From: Micromonospora sp. U21
Lineage (GTDB): Bacteria > Actinomycetota > Actinomycetes > Mycobacteriales > Micromonosporaceae
Assembly: GCF_018070045.1 (NCBI RefSeq)
Contig: NZ_JAGPYK010000002.1
Coordinates: forward strand, 1 to 64,000
Length of the DNA: 64,000 nucleotides
Direction: 5' to 3'
The notes beneath the pieces were generated by a model. It did no database searches, was not told the origin of the DNA, and was given only the letters and a program-made list of their open reading frames with translations. Position numbers and translations under genes: made by a program. The number at the start of each line of letters is the position of its first letter. The first letter of the stretch is position 1. Shown here piece after piece: positions 7,865 to 15,820 of this stretch.

Positions 7865-9439
7865 TCAGCGCCGGCGGGCGACCAGCACCGCGTCGTGCAG
7901 GGTGATCTCGCGGCCGTCGGGGTCGGTGCCCGTGCGGGGGCGGGCCTCGGCGGTGAGCACCTCCCAGTCGGCCGGGTCCAGCGAGGCGGCCACGTCCTCG
8001 GCGGTGTACATCATGTCCGGTAGGTGCATCCGGTGCGCCGACGTCCACAGGTCCGACGGGTGGTGCCCGACGATCAGCAGGGTGCCGCCCGGCGCCACCG
8101 CGGCGGCCAGCCGGGCGAACAGCTCCTGCCGCTGTGCCGGTGGCAGGTGCATGAACTGCGCGGACACCAGGTCGTACGCGTCCTCGGCGGGCGGCTTCTC
8201 GCGCAGGTCGGCGTGCGTCCACTCGATGCGGTCGCCGACGCCGGCGGTCTCGGCGTGCCCCGCGGCCCGGCTCAGAGCGGTGGTGGAGATGTCCACCGCC
8301 GTCACCCGCCAGCCCCGTTCGGCCAGCCACACCGCGTCGGCGCCCTCGCCGCTGCCCACGTCCAGCGCCCGGCCCGGAGCCAGATCGGCGGCCTCGGTGA
8401 CGAGCTGCGGGTTCGGCCGGCCGCTCCACACCGCCGGCCGGGACCGGTAGCGCTCCTCCCATGCCGGCTGCTCGAAGGCCGTGGCCCGCAACTGCCGATA
8501 CGCGGTCACCGCGTCGCGGGTCTCCTCGGCGATCAGGTCGGCGTTGATCGCCGCCCCGGCGGTGAGGCCGGCCGCGGCGGCCGCGATCACCTGGCCGCGG
8601 ACGTCGGCCACGTTGCCGGCCACCCACACACCCGGGACGCTCGTCGCCCCGGTGGCATCGGCGGGGATCTGAGTGCCGATCACGTACCCGCCCATCGTCA
8701 CCTCCTCCGGAGCCAGACCCAGCCCCACCAGCATGCCGGCGCGGGGGGCGGTCCGAGTGGCGACCACCACCGCGTCGAGCGCCACCACCCGGCCGGAGGC
8801 GAGCCGTACGCCGGTCAGCGCGTCTCCGGTGACCTCCAGCCCGGCCACCGGGCCGGGCACCACGGCGATGCTCCGGGCGGCGAGCCGCTCGGCCGTCTCC
8901 TCGTCCGGGGCCGGCGCGTCGTGAAGCAGGAGCAGCACGTCCGAGCTCCACTGCCGCCACATCTCGGCCTGGTGCACGGCCAGCGGGCCGGTGGCCAGCA
9001 CCCCGATCCGCCGGTCCTGGACCTCCCAGCCGTGGCAGTACGGGCAGTGCAGCACGTCGCGGCCCCACCGCTGCGCCACCCCGGGCACGTCGGGCAGCTC
9101 GTCGGTGAGGCCGGTGGCCACCAGCAGCCGACGGGCCCGCACCTCGCGCCCGTCGTCGAGGCTGAGGCGGAACCCGTCGTCGTCCCGGATCGCCGCCTCT
9201 ACCCGCCCGGCCAGGAACCGCCCGCCGTACCCGGCGACCTCGGCGCGCCCGGCCGCGACCAGCTCGGCCGGCGGCGTCCCCTCCCGCGCCAGGTAGTTGT
9301 GCACGTGGTCGGCCGGTGCGTTGCGCGGCTCACCGGAGTCGATCACCAGCACCGACCGTCGGGTCCGGCTCAGCGCCAGCGCTCCGCTGAGCCCCGCCGC
9401 GCCACCGCCCACCACCACCACGTCATATGTCTCGTCCAC
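7865..9439 (-). CDS. Fusion of thioredoxin-reductase-like flavoprotein and SAM methyltransferase
   Basis: I chose the GTG at 9439 because GGGGAG lies six bases upstream; an ATG at 9475 has no such site. Residues 1-305 form a thioredoxin-reductase-like NAD(P)H/FAD domain: VVVVGGGAAG near the start, the redox pair CPYC at 132-135, and WVAGNVADVRGQVIAAA near its end. From about 325 to the end there is a class I methyltransferase (ALDVGSGEGADAVWLAERGW, then LVSAQFMHLPP). Proteins with this order exist in actinobacteria but their substrate is unknown to me. The XRE-cupin regulator is divergently transcribed 74 bp away, with a palindromic operator between them. Confidence 0.85.
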   Translation of the reverse strand: MDETYDVVVVGGGAAGLSGALALSRTRRSVLVIDSGEPRNAPADHVHNYLAREGTPPAELVAAGRAEVAGYGGRFLAGRVEAAIRDDDGFRLSLDDGREVRARRLLVATGLTDELPDVPGVAQRWGRDVLHCPYCHGWEVQDRRIGVLATGPLAVHQAEMWRQWSSDVLLLLHDAPAPDEETAERLAARSIAVVPGPVAGLEVTGDALTGVRLASGRVVALDAVVVATRTAPRAGMLVGLGLAPEEVTMGGYVIGTQIPADATGATSVPGVWVAGNVADVRGQVIAAAAAGLTAGAAINADLIAEETRDAVTAYRQLRATAFEQPAWEERYRSRPAVWSGRPNPQLVTEAADLAPGRALDVGSGEGADAVWLAERGWRVTAVDISTTALSRAAGHAETAGVGDRIEWTHADLREKPPAEDAYDLVSAQFMHLPPAQRQELFARLAAAVAPGGTLLIVGHHPSDLWTSAHRMHLPDMMYTAEDVAASLDPADWEVLTAEARPRTGTDPDGREITLHDAVLVARRR

Positions 9440-9494
9440 CGGAATCTCCCCTTGGTTGTCGGCTGAGCCCACCATCCGTCGCCGCCGGCCAGGT

Positions 9495-9510
9495 GGCAAC
9501 TATCCTTGCC
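9495..9510. promoter_or_regulatory. Palindromic operator overlapping the regulator's -10 box
   Basis: GGCAA-N6-TTGCC is a perfect inverted repeat between the divergent oxidoreductase fusion and the XRE-cupin gene. TATCCT at 9501-9506 has the TANNNT form of an actinobacterial -10 box and lies seven bases before the regulator's ATG at 9514. The transcript is therefore probably leaderless, and a dimer bound here would block it. Autoregulation by the XRE-cupin protein is inferred. Confidence 0.6.
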
Positions 9511-9513
9511 GTT

Positions 9514-10107
9514 ATGGCAAACGACGACAGCACGGCGTTGGCCGCCGTCGGCCCACGGCTGCGCGCCCTGCGCCACCAGCGCGGGACCACGCTGGCCCAG
9601 CTCGCCGACCTGACCGGCATCTCGGTGAGCACCCTGTCCCGGCTGGAATCCGGTAGCCGCCGGCCTACCCTGGAGCTGCTGCTCCCGCTGGCCCGGGCCT
9701 ACCAGGTGCCGCTCGACGAACTGGTGGACGCCCCGGCCACCGGCGACCCACGGGTACGCCCCAAGCCGATCGTCCAGCACGGCGTGACGTTCCTGCCGCT
9801 GACCCGCCGACCGGGCGGCGTGCAGGCGTTCAAGCAGATACTCCCGCCCAACACGCCCACCGGGGAGCACACCCAGCAAACCCACGAGGGGTACGAGTGG
9901 ATCTACGTGCTCTCCGGCCAGCTGCGCCTGCTGCTCGGCGAGCACGACCTGACGCTGACCGCGGGCGAGGTGGCCGAGTTCGACACGCGCACGCCACACC
10001 GGGTGATCAACCCCGGTCCCGGCACCACCGAGGTCCTCAACCTCTTCGGGCCGCAGGGGGAGCGGCTGCACGTCCGCGCCCGGCCCGCCGGATCCGACAA
10101 GGGGTAG
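9514..10107 (+). CDS. XRE-family regulator with C-terminal cupin domain
   Basis: The 197-residue protein begins with an XRE helix-turn-helix (GPRLRALRHQRGTTLAQLADLTGISVSTLSRLE, split here by the recognition helix TLSRLESGSRR). After a linker it has a cupin domain (about 110-190: HEGYEWIYVLSGQLRLLLGEHDLTLTAGE and FDTRTPHRV). Such regulators sense a small molecule through the cupin pocket and repress neighbouring metabolic genes. No ribosome site precedes the ATG, in keeping with a leaderless transcript. The likely target is the divergent thioredoxin-reductase-methyltransferase gene. Confidence 0.82.
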   Translation: MANDDSTALAAVGPRLRALRHQRGTTLAQLADLTGISVSTLSRLESGSRRPTLELLLPLARAYQVPLDELVDAPATGDPRVRPKPIVQHGVTFLPLTRRPGGVQAFKQILPPNTPTGEHTQQTHEGYEWIYVLSGQLRLLLGEHDLTLTAGEVAEFDTRTPHRVINPGPGTTEVLNLFGPQGERLHVRARPAGSDKG

Positions 10108-10115
10108 TCGTCGCT

Positions 10116-10283
10116 CTACTGCCGGTCGTACGTCGCCAGCCGGTTCTGTGCCCAGGTGACGGAGTCGCATCGACGGTCACGGCAGTGCGGGCACGTGCCG
10201 TGGTCCCGGTGCTGAGCGACGATCCACTCGGCCGCGCGGGGTATCCAGACCTTCCGGTTGACCTCCACCGGGCCGGTCACCAT
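10116..10283 (-). CDS. Small Cys-rich protein (CPxC zinc-ribbon-like)
   Basis: This 55-residue protein starts at the ATG at 10283 and contains HGTCPHCRDRRCDSV, three Cys and His that could hold a zinc ion. The frame is open further upstream, but that extension is rich in Arg and Pro and looks non-coding. It ends convergently nine bases after the XRE-cupin gene. The small gene at 35152-35406 shares the same pattern (HQQSYGRCPRCGTRARC), also next to an XRE regulator. Function unknown. Confidence 0.5.
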   Translation of the reverse strand: MVTGPVEVNRKVWIPRAAEWIVAQHRDHGTCPHCRDRRCDSVTWAQNRLATYDRQ

Positions 10284-10631
10284 CGCTGCGGTCCGTTCGT
10301 GCGGTGCGCCTTGAGTGCGTCGCGCGCCCTTGGTCTGAGCACGAGCCCGTCGAGACCCCGAGTATGTCGTGCCCACCGTGTTCTGCTGGCCTCGACGCTT
10401 CGGCCCTGAGCGGTCACGACGGCGCGGCGCTAGAGACGATGCCGGGTCCCGGCGACCGCGTTGTGCACCTGGGCCGGTCCGAACGGTCGCGCACTGCTGG
10501 CCAACGTCGGCGACGACGCTTGCCCTTGTATTTGTACAGCAAGGTAGGCATCCATCCGTGGATACACAGCTGCTTATGCATCGACTCTGCTGAATCTCAT
10601 CAGCATGATCGAACGCACGCACATCGGCACG

Positions 10632-10687
10632 ACCGGGTGCCGACTTGATCCGTTGTGGTGACAGTGCGTAGCGGTCGGTCGACGGCA
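10632..10687. repeat. 56-bp direct repeat, copy 1
   Basis: The block from 10632 to 10681 is identical over 50 bp to 11967-12016, then continues for six bases with one mismatch. Weaker similarity extends about ten bases to the left with two single-base gaps. The two copies are 1335 bp apart, in the same orientation, and bracket the FAD oxidoreductase gene. Confidence 0.85.
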
Positions 10688-10732
10688 GATGAGGGGAGCT
10701 GACCTTGCACGCCGCAGAGGCACTATGTCGGG

Positions 10733-10757
10733 GTCTGACCGCAGCCAGCGGTCAGAC
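10733..10757 (-). terminator. Hairpin after the FAD oxidoreductase gene
   Basis: GTCTGACCGC and its exact inverse GCGGTCAGAC are separated by a five-base loop. It begins about 26 bases beyond the stop of the minus-strand gene at 10783, where a terminator would be expected. There is no T run, as is usual in high-GC actinobacteria. Confidence 0.5.
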
Positions 10758-10782
10758 AGCTGCACCGGTTTTGGGACGGTGG

Positions 10783-11847
10783 TCAGTACTCGGTATCTGA
10801 GTGGAACCGGGTCAGCCGTAAGCCGGCGAGCTGCTCGGCCTCGACGGTGTCCACGATCTCCGAGGCGACAAGCCGCCCGACGGTCGGGGCCAGCGTGATG
10901 CCGGAATGCATCACCGCGACGTAGGCCCCATCCACGCCCGGGACGGGACCCACAATCGGCAGCTCGTCGGTTGGCATGGGTCGCGTTCCGAGCCGCACAC
11001 TGACCAGGTGGACGTCCTCGGCGTCGAAGGTGGCGATGAGGCGGTGCAGCATTTGCTCGCCTGCTCGCTGCAGGTCCTCGTGGCTGATTTCACCGTTGTA
11101 GCCGGCGGCGACCAACAGATGACCGTCGGTTGCCTCGCGAACCTCCAGATGCGGGGTGGTGACCAGCGTACGAACCAGGCCGGGCGGTCCGGTGAAGCGC
11201 ATCAGGAGGGCCGGGGAGGGCGCGATGGGGAGGTCGAACCCGAGCGGCGCACACAGCATGGGCGCGTCGACACCGGCGGTTACGACGACGGTGTCGGCGG
11301 CCAGAGGACCGGTGGACGCCTGCACCCCCACGACCCGGCCGTCGCGCACGGTCAGCGCGGTGACGGCGGAGTTGGCTATCAGCTTCGCACCATGGTCCTT
11401 TGACGCGCTCACCAGCGCCTGCGTCACGGCGACCGGGTCAACGGCTCCGTGGCCCCTGAGGTGCAGGGCGCGCATCGGCGGTTCCCGCAGACGCGGCTCC
11501 AACTGCCTGACCTCCGTGGCGTCGAGGAGGCGCTCGTCCGGTCCGAGAGGTGCGTCATCGGCAGGCAGGTTCTCACCCCACATCAAGGAACCTCGCCAAC
11601 GCACCCGAACACCCGGTACCTCTTCCTCCAGGCGCCGGTAGTCCTGCAGAACTCGGCGTCGCAGGGGCGTACTGGGGTCTGGTACGTCTCCAATGCGCGG
11701 ACCGCCGATCCAGGCGAAAGAGTCCGCAGTCACTCCCGAAGCAGGCACTGACTTGTCCAGCAGGACGACCTCGGCTCCAGCCCGTGCCGCCTCGAACGCC
11801 ACTGCTGCGCCGACGATCCCGGCTCCCACAACCACCACTCGTGTCAA
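10783..11847 (-). CDS. DAO-family FAD-dependent amino acid oxidase/dehydrogenase
   Basis: The product is a glycine/D-amino-acid oxidase type flavoprotein of about 354 residues. The N terminus has the dinucleotide-binding loop VVVVGAGIVGAAVAFEAARAG and an acidic/basic end (VVLLDKS). The C-terminal part has DELPIVGPVPGVDGAYVAVMHSG, the conserved substrate/FAD region of the family. I placed the start at a TTG (11847) immediately before this loop; a nearby GTG is possible, and the open frame upstream runs into repeat copy 2 and is not homologous. It would oxidise an amino acid or secondary amine; the substrate is unknown. The gene lies between two copies of a 56-bp direct repeat. Confidence 0.75.
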   Translation of the reverse strand: MTRVVVVGAGIVGAAVAFEAARAGAEVVLLDKSVPASGVTADSFAWIGGPRIGDVPDPSTPLRRRVLQDYRRLEEEVPGVRVRWRGSLMWGENLPADDAPLGPDERLLDATEVRQLEPRLREPPMRALHLRGHGAVDPVAVTQALVSASKDHGAKLIANSAVTALTVRDGRVVGVQASTGPLAADTVVVTAGVDAPMLCAPLGFDLPIAPSPALLMRFTGPPGLVRTLVTTPHLEVREATDGHLLVAAGYNGEISHEDLQRAGEQMLHRLIATFDAEDVHLVSVRLGTRPMPTDELPIVGPVPGVDGAYVAVMHSGITLAPTVGRLVASEIVDTVEAEQLAGLRLTRFHSDTEY

Positions 11848-11966
11848 CGCCCTCGAGCCCCTCGCTTCGTAGCAAGTCAAATATCGGATCTCGTGCGCCG
11901 GCTGACAGAACACCGGCTCACGCTGCGACCGTACCCAGACGCGCGGCATCCGCTCATCGGCCACGA

Positions 11967-12022
11967 ACCGGGTGCCGACTTGATCCGTTGTGGTGACAGT
12001 GCGTAGCGGTCGGTCGGCGGCA
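11967..12022. repeat. 56-bp direct repeat, copy 2
   Basis: Partner of 10632-10687: 50 identical bases followed by five of six matching. It lies in the 5' region of the oxidoreductase and about 50 bp before the broken propeller-like gene. The duplication may mark a recombination or insertion boundary. Confidence 0.85.
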
Positions 12023-12074
12023 TGTCCGTGCGCCGGAGTGCCGCTAAGCTCTTGCCCTCCTCGCCCAAGGTGCG

Positions 12075-12885
12075 GTGGCTCCGGATGACCGCGCCCTTGC
12101 CGCATCGGGAGAGGGTGGCAGCCCGTTCGAGCCGGGCCGAGTCCGGGGACGCCCTGCAACTTTCCGGGCGTCCCAAGCTCTATCCGAGCGGACAGCGGCA
12201 AAAGAGGATGCCGACTGCAACGGTGCGAGATTCGGCCACGAGCTTGTTGCACGTTGCCACGGTGGGCATGCTGTTGCGGTGTTTCGTCGTCTGGATAAGG
12301 AAGCTCTGCTGGTCACGCCGGGGCCGGACGCAGACGTGTTCCGGGTGCCTTTGCAACCGTTCTCGTTCGTGTCCGCGATTCGGTGGTGCGGCCACCGGCA
12401 GGAACTCATCCTGATGGGTGCTCCAACTGGTCGTCGTGTGCCCGACGTGGGGGCCAATGAGCGGGGTGATCTACGCCTGTTCCGGTGCGACCCGCGTCAC
12501 GGGGTCTGGCAGCAGGTCCACCAGGGCTACGCGCACGATCCGGTGTGCCTGCCTGGCGGCGGTTACGTGGTTCATCGTGGCGCCGGTCTGACCCTGCTTG
12601 ACGGGCAGGGTGCGGTGGTGCGCGAGGTGAAGGTCGGGCGGTTCGGGTGGGGTCCGCCGTCGCTCTCGGTCAGCCCTGCCGGGGACGTGGTGGCGTGGGT
12701 GCGGTGGAGAGGCGATGACAGGAGGCTGTGCGTCGAGGGCGTGGAACCGGGACGGTCGACTCAGTTCCGCACGAGCGTGTCCCGGTACGCCTGGCTCGAC
12801 TCGCAGACTCTGATCTACGTCCATGGTGCCCGCCCTCGCCTGCTCGATGTCGCGTCCGGTACCACTCGCAGGTTCGGCCCCGGGT
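12075..12885 (+). pseudogene. Beta-propeller-like hypothetical protein, 3' part replaced by an IS110 fragment
   Basis: The open frame encodes WD40/TolB-like repeating strands: AVAVFRRLDKEALLVTPG, ELILMGAPTGRR, then SLSVSPAGDVVAWVRWRG and LIYVHGARPRLLDVASGTT. The start is uncertain; a GTG at 12075 is the first, but the part before about codon 50 may be non-coding. Near 12885 (after RRFGPG) the sequence changes to that of an IS110 transposase read in another frame, and no remainder of the propeller is seen downstream. The protein is therefore truncated. I do not recognise a specific function. Confidence 0.55.
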
Positions 12886-12891
12886 TGCGGG

Positions 12892-13764
12892 ACCACCGAC
12901 GCCCACTCCATCGCGCTGGTCGGCACCCGCATGGCCGGACTGCGCCCTGTCGTCAACGATGAGCAGCTCGCCATGCTGCGGATCCTGGTCGACCGCCGCC
13001 GTTCGCTCGGCGAGGACCACACCCGGATGGTGTCCCAGCTGCACCAATTGTTGCTGGAGCTCATTCCGGGTGGGGCAAAGAAGAGTCTGTCCGCCGCCCA
13101 GGCCAAAGCACTGCTGGCCACGGTTCGGCCCCGTGACGTGGTCGGCAAGGCCCGACGTCGGGTCGCCGCGGAGCTGATCGGTGACCTCGAACGGATCTAC
13201 CGGCGTTCCAAGGAAGCCGACAAGGAACTGAAAGAACTCGTAGCTTCCACCGGGACCACGTTGATGGACCTGCACGGCATCGGACCCTCCGGCGCCGCCC
13301 GGCTGCTGGTCGAAGTCGGTGACATCACCCGGTTTCCGAACCGGGCCCACTTCGCCTCCTGGAACGGCACCGCCCCCATCGACGCGTCCTCCGGCGAGCA
13401 GGTACGACACCGCCTCTCCCGCGCCGGGAACCGGCAGATCAACCGGGTACTGCACATCATGGCCACCGTCCAGCTACGCAACCCCACCGAAGGACGCGCC
13501 TACTTCGACCGCAAGAAAGCCGACGGCAAGACATCGATGGAAGCGATGCGCGCGCTGAAACGGCGCCTGTCCGACATCGTCTACCGACAGATGGTCGACG
13601 ACGCCACGACGGCCACGGTGACGGCGACGGGCCCGGGAGGACAACGGGAGACGACTACTGACTCCAGCGTGACCAGCTCACATCCCCATGCCGGCTCTTC
13701 GGAGAAGTCACTTCCCGGACCCGCCGCCACCCAGCTTAGAACCCCACTCCCGACGATGGCTTGA
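12892..13764 (+). pseudogene. IS110-family transposase, N-terminal catalytic domain missing
   Basis: From about 12895 the frame encodes the middle and C-terminal part of an IS110-type transposase: TDAHSIALVGTRMAGLRPV, a helical DRRRSLGEDHTRMVSQLHQLL region, and the Transposase_20 domain (LMDLHGIGPSGAARLLVEVG, then FASWNGTAPIDASSGEQ, with the Ser of this domain, and HRLSRAGNRQINRVLH). The RuvC-like DEDD N-terminal domain of about 120 residues is absent and the front is fused to the propeller-like gene. It is a dead 5'-truncated copy. The intact IS1111-type element begins within a few bases of its stop. Confidence 0.85.
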
Positions 13765-13850
13765 TGGCATGAAGGAGCGGGGCCTCGCTCCTCGTGGGTC
13801 CCGGGCGGGATGCTCGGGGTGCTCACGTCTCACGACGAAGGAGGCCCCTC

Positions 13851-14891
13851 ATGCAGGCAGAGTACGACGGCCGGCAGATCGTGGGTATCGATCTGCACCG
13901 GCGCCGTTCGGTGATCGTGCGGATGATCAAGAGCGGCGAGAAGCTCGAGACAGTGCGCATTGACAATGACCCGGTCGCGCTGGGGTTGGAGATCGCCAAG
14001 GCCGGTCCCGACCCGGAGGTGGTCCTGGAGGCCACCTATGGCTGGTACTGGGCGGTGGATGTGCTGACCGCGGCCGGTGCCCGGGTGCATTTGGCGCATC
14101 CGTTGGGGGTGAAGGGGTTTGCCTACCGGCGGGTGAAGAACGACGCCCGGGACGCCGCCGACCTGGCGGATCTGCTGCGGATGGGCAGGTTGCCGGAGGC
14201 GTATGTGGCCCCGCCGGCGGTGCGCGAGTTGCGGGAGCTGGTGCGGTATCGGGCCAAGCTGGTCGCCTGGCGCGGCGGCCTGAAGGCATCGGTGCATGCG
14301 GTGTTGGCCAAACAGGGCGTGCACATCGCTGTCTCGGATCTGTTCGGGGTTGGTGGGCGGGAACTGCTAGCCCGGGCACCGCTGGACGGCGCCTACCGCG
14401 GGCGGGTGTCCTCGCTGTGCCGGCTGATCGAGGCGGTCGATTTCGAGATCGACGCGGTCGCCGGGCCGATCCGGGCCAGGCTAGCCGGGCACCGTGGTTA
14501 TACCGCGATCCAGGCCATCCCCGGTGTCGGCCCGGTGCTGGGGGCGGTGTTCGTCGCCGAGATTGGCGAGGTCGACCGGTTCCCCGGCCCGGCGCAGTTG
14601 ACCTCGTGGGCCGGGCTGACCCCGCGGCACCGCGAGTCCGACCTTGTCGTGCACCGGGGACGGATCACCAAACAAGGCTCCACGCTGGTGCGGTGGGCCG
14701 CGGTCGAGGCAGCCCACAGTGTCCCGCACCGCGCCGGCTGGCTGGTCTCCCGACGGGCGGCCATCGCCGAGCGCCGTGGACGCAACATCGCCACCGTCGC
14801 GGTGGCCCGCAAGCTGCTCACCCTCGTCTACTACGGCCTGCGTGACGGGCACATCCGCGCCCTCGCACCGGCCACCAGGGCGGCGGCGTGA
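13851..14891 (+). CDS. IS110-family transposase, full length
   Basis: The start is the ATG at 13851 behind GGAGG, giving 346 residues, normal for the family. The N-terminal RuvC-like domain shows VGIDLHRRRSV (first Asp), the VLEATYGWYW Glu region and VKNDARDAADLADLL, the last acidic cluster of the DEDD set. The C-terminal Transposase_20 domain carries IPGVGPVLGAVFVAEIGEV and LTSWAGLTPRHRESD with the conserved Ser. No frameshift is visible. It should catalyse RNA-guided insertion and excision of its own element. Confidence 0.92.
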   Translation: MQAEYDGRQIVGIDLHRRRSVIVRMIKSGEKLETVRIDNDPVALGLEIAKAGPDPEVVLEATYGWYWAVDVLTAAGARVHLAHPLGVKGFAYRRVKNDARDAADLADLLRMGRLPEAYVAPPAVRELRELVRYRAKLVAWRGGLKASVHAVLAKQGVHIAVSDLFGVGGRELLARAPLDGAYRGRVSSLCRLIEAVDFEIDAVAGPIRARLAGHRGYTAIQAIPGVGPVLGAVFVAEIGEVDRFPGPAQLTSWAGLTPRHRESDLVVHRGRITKQGSTLVRWAAVEAAHSVPHRAGWLVSRRAAIAERRGRNIATVAVARKLLTLVYYGLRDGHIRALAPATRAAA

Positions 14892-15272
14892 GCAGGTTCG
14901 GACGTGACCGGACGCGTGGTCGTTCTGTGTCTGGCCCCCGTCGGCCGACGGCGAGGCCGCCCGCTTGATTGACCCCGTCCGGTCACGGTCGCACACCACC
15001 ATGCCCCCGAACCCTCGCGGGGCGAATGGATGACCGGCAGCCGAACCCCTCGGCCCGCCTTCCGACATCCGTCGGAACCTGGTGACGCGACCACCCACAA
15101 CGCCTTCCGGCATCACCAGCATGGCGCGCACGGCGCCGGCGTCAAGGCCAAGCCCCTGCGGGGTGGGCCTACGGCCCAGCCGTTGACCCCGGCACCGCAC
15201 ACACGCCTGCCCGAAGCCCATTGCCGGAACCGGAAAAATCAACGTCAGAGGGTCAAAACCCGAGCCTTGACC
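14892..15272 (+). ncRNA. Candidate guide (seek/bridge) RNA region of the IS1111-type element
   Basis: This 380-bp 3' arm between the transposase stop and the right inverted repeat has no credible gene. IS1111-type elements of the IS110 family are known to express a structured non-coding RNA from this arm that pairs with target and donor DNA. I see several GC-rich self-complementary blocks (for example around 14925-14950 and 15030-15100), but I did not fold the sequence, and the exact RNA ends are not defined. Function is by analogy with the family. Confidence 0.4.
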
Positions 15273-15434
15273 GGCCCCGCTCCTTCATGGATGACACAGA
15301 GGGGAGCCACGACCGAGGATTAGACCCCACCATGCCTCGTCACGGAGCATGGCGCGCGGTCAGCGGCATGACAGTGCGTCGGTCCGCCGACGAACTGTCA
15401 TAAGGGCAATACCTGCTTGGGCCGCAGCTTCGCA

Positions 15435-15779
15435 TCAATCTCCGGACGCCGCCTCTATGCGATCGGCCTCTGCTTGGAGACCGCGCGCCACGTCGTTCCA
15501 GTCCGGACCGAATGCAATCAGGTCGGCGGCCGCCACCCGCAGCAACTCCGCATCATCCGGACGCTGAAGACAGGCCAACCGGAATGCCAGGTTCCGCGCC
15601 CATGGCGGCAGCCCCATCCAATCTTGCTGGAGCATCGTCCGCAACATATTGACGATGTCTTCGGCGGAAGAGAATGTCAGTTCCTCGACGAATTCCTGCT
15701 GGAGATTTTCCAGCAAATCGCCACGCTCTTCAGCCGTAGGAGCCGCCAGGCGTCGAGCCAGGCCGAGTAGTTCACTCAT
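15435..15779 (-). CDS. Hypothetical acidic helical protein
   Basis: The 114-residue protein starts at the ATG at 15779 with a purine-rich GGGGG element upstream. It is predicted to be all-helical (EERGDLLENLQQEFVEELTF, WARNLAFRLACLQRPDDAELLRVAAADL) and acidic, without membrane segments or Cys motifs. I do not recognise it. Size and composition recall small immunity or accessory proteins, but that is only an impression. It is followed on the same strand, after a short gap, by nothing up to the IS, and preceded by a GNAT gene 41 bp away. Confidence 0.6.
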   Translation of the reverse strand: MSELLGLARRLAAPTAEERGDLLENLQQEFVEELTFSSAEDIVNMLRTMLQQDWMGLPPWARNLAFRLACLQRPDDAELLRVAAADLIAFGPDWNDVARGLQAEADRIEAASGD

Positions 15780-15820
15780 CGAAGCCCCCTTTTCCGTTGG
15801 ACTGCTGAGGCAAGCCGACA

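Larger units (their letters stand above)
10284..10782. other. Intergenic stretch of about 500 bp without a recognisable gene
   Basis: Open frames here have poor codon bias and no ribosome sites, and I recognise no product. The stretch holds the first copy of a 56-bp repeat (10632-10687) and a hairpin (10733-10757). Base composition is less GC-rich than the flanks, which fits the start of an acquired segment. Confidence 0.5.
13768..15289 (+). mobile_element. IS110-family (IS1111-type) insertion sequence
   Basis: CATGAAGGAGCGGGGCC at 13768-13784 is found exactly inverted at 15273-15289. Subterminal inverted repeats of this kind define the IS1111 branch of the IS110 family; the true tips lie a few bases outside them. 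Between the repeats are one complete transposase gene (13851-14891) and a long 3' non-coding arm of about 380 bp, while the 5' arm is only about 66 bp. This layout matches IS1111-type elements, which carry their guide RNA downstream of the gene. It sits directly after a truncated IS110 copy. Confidence 0.82.

Noticed and set aside
10284..10622. Upstream in-frame extension of the small CPxC gene to 10622
   Set aside because: The extension lacks a ribosome site and codon bias, and is not of the same character as the Cys-bearing part.
10632..12022. Attachment-site pair of an integrative element
   Set aside because: The 56-bp repeats are only 1.3 kb apart and enclose no integrase or tRNA gene.
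11848..12252. N-terminal extension of the FAD oxidoreductase
   Set aside because: The frame is open, but it crosses the repeat and has no homology; the dinucleotide-binding loop begins at the chosen start.
15369..15379. Third copy of the 56-bp repeat
   Set aside because: Only 11 bp (TGACAGTGCGT) match in a row; too short to call.
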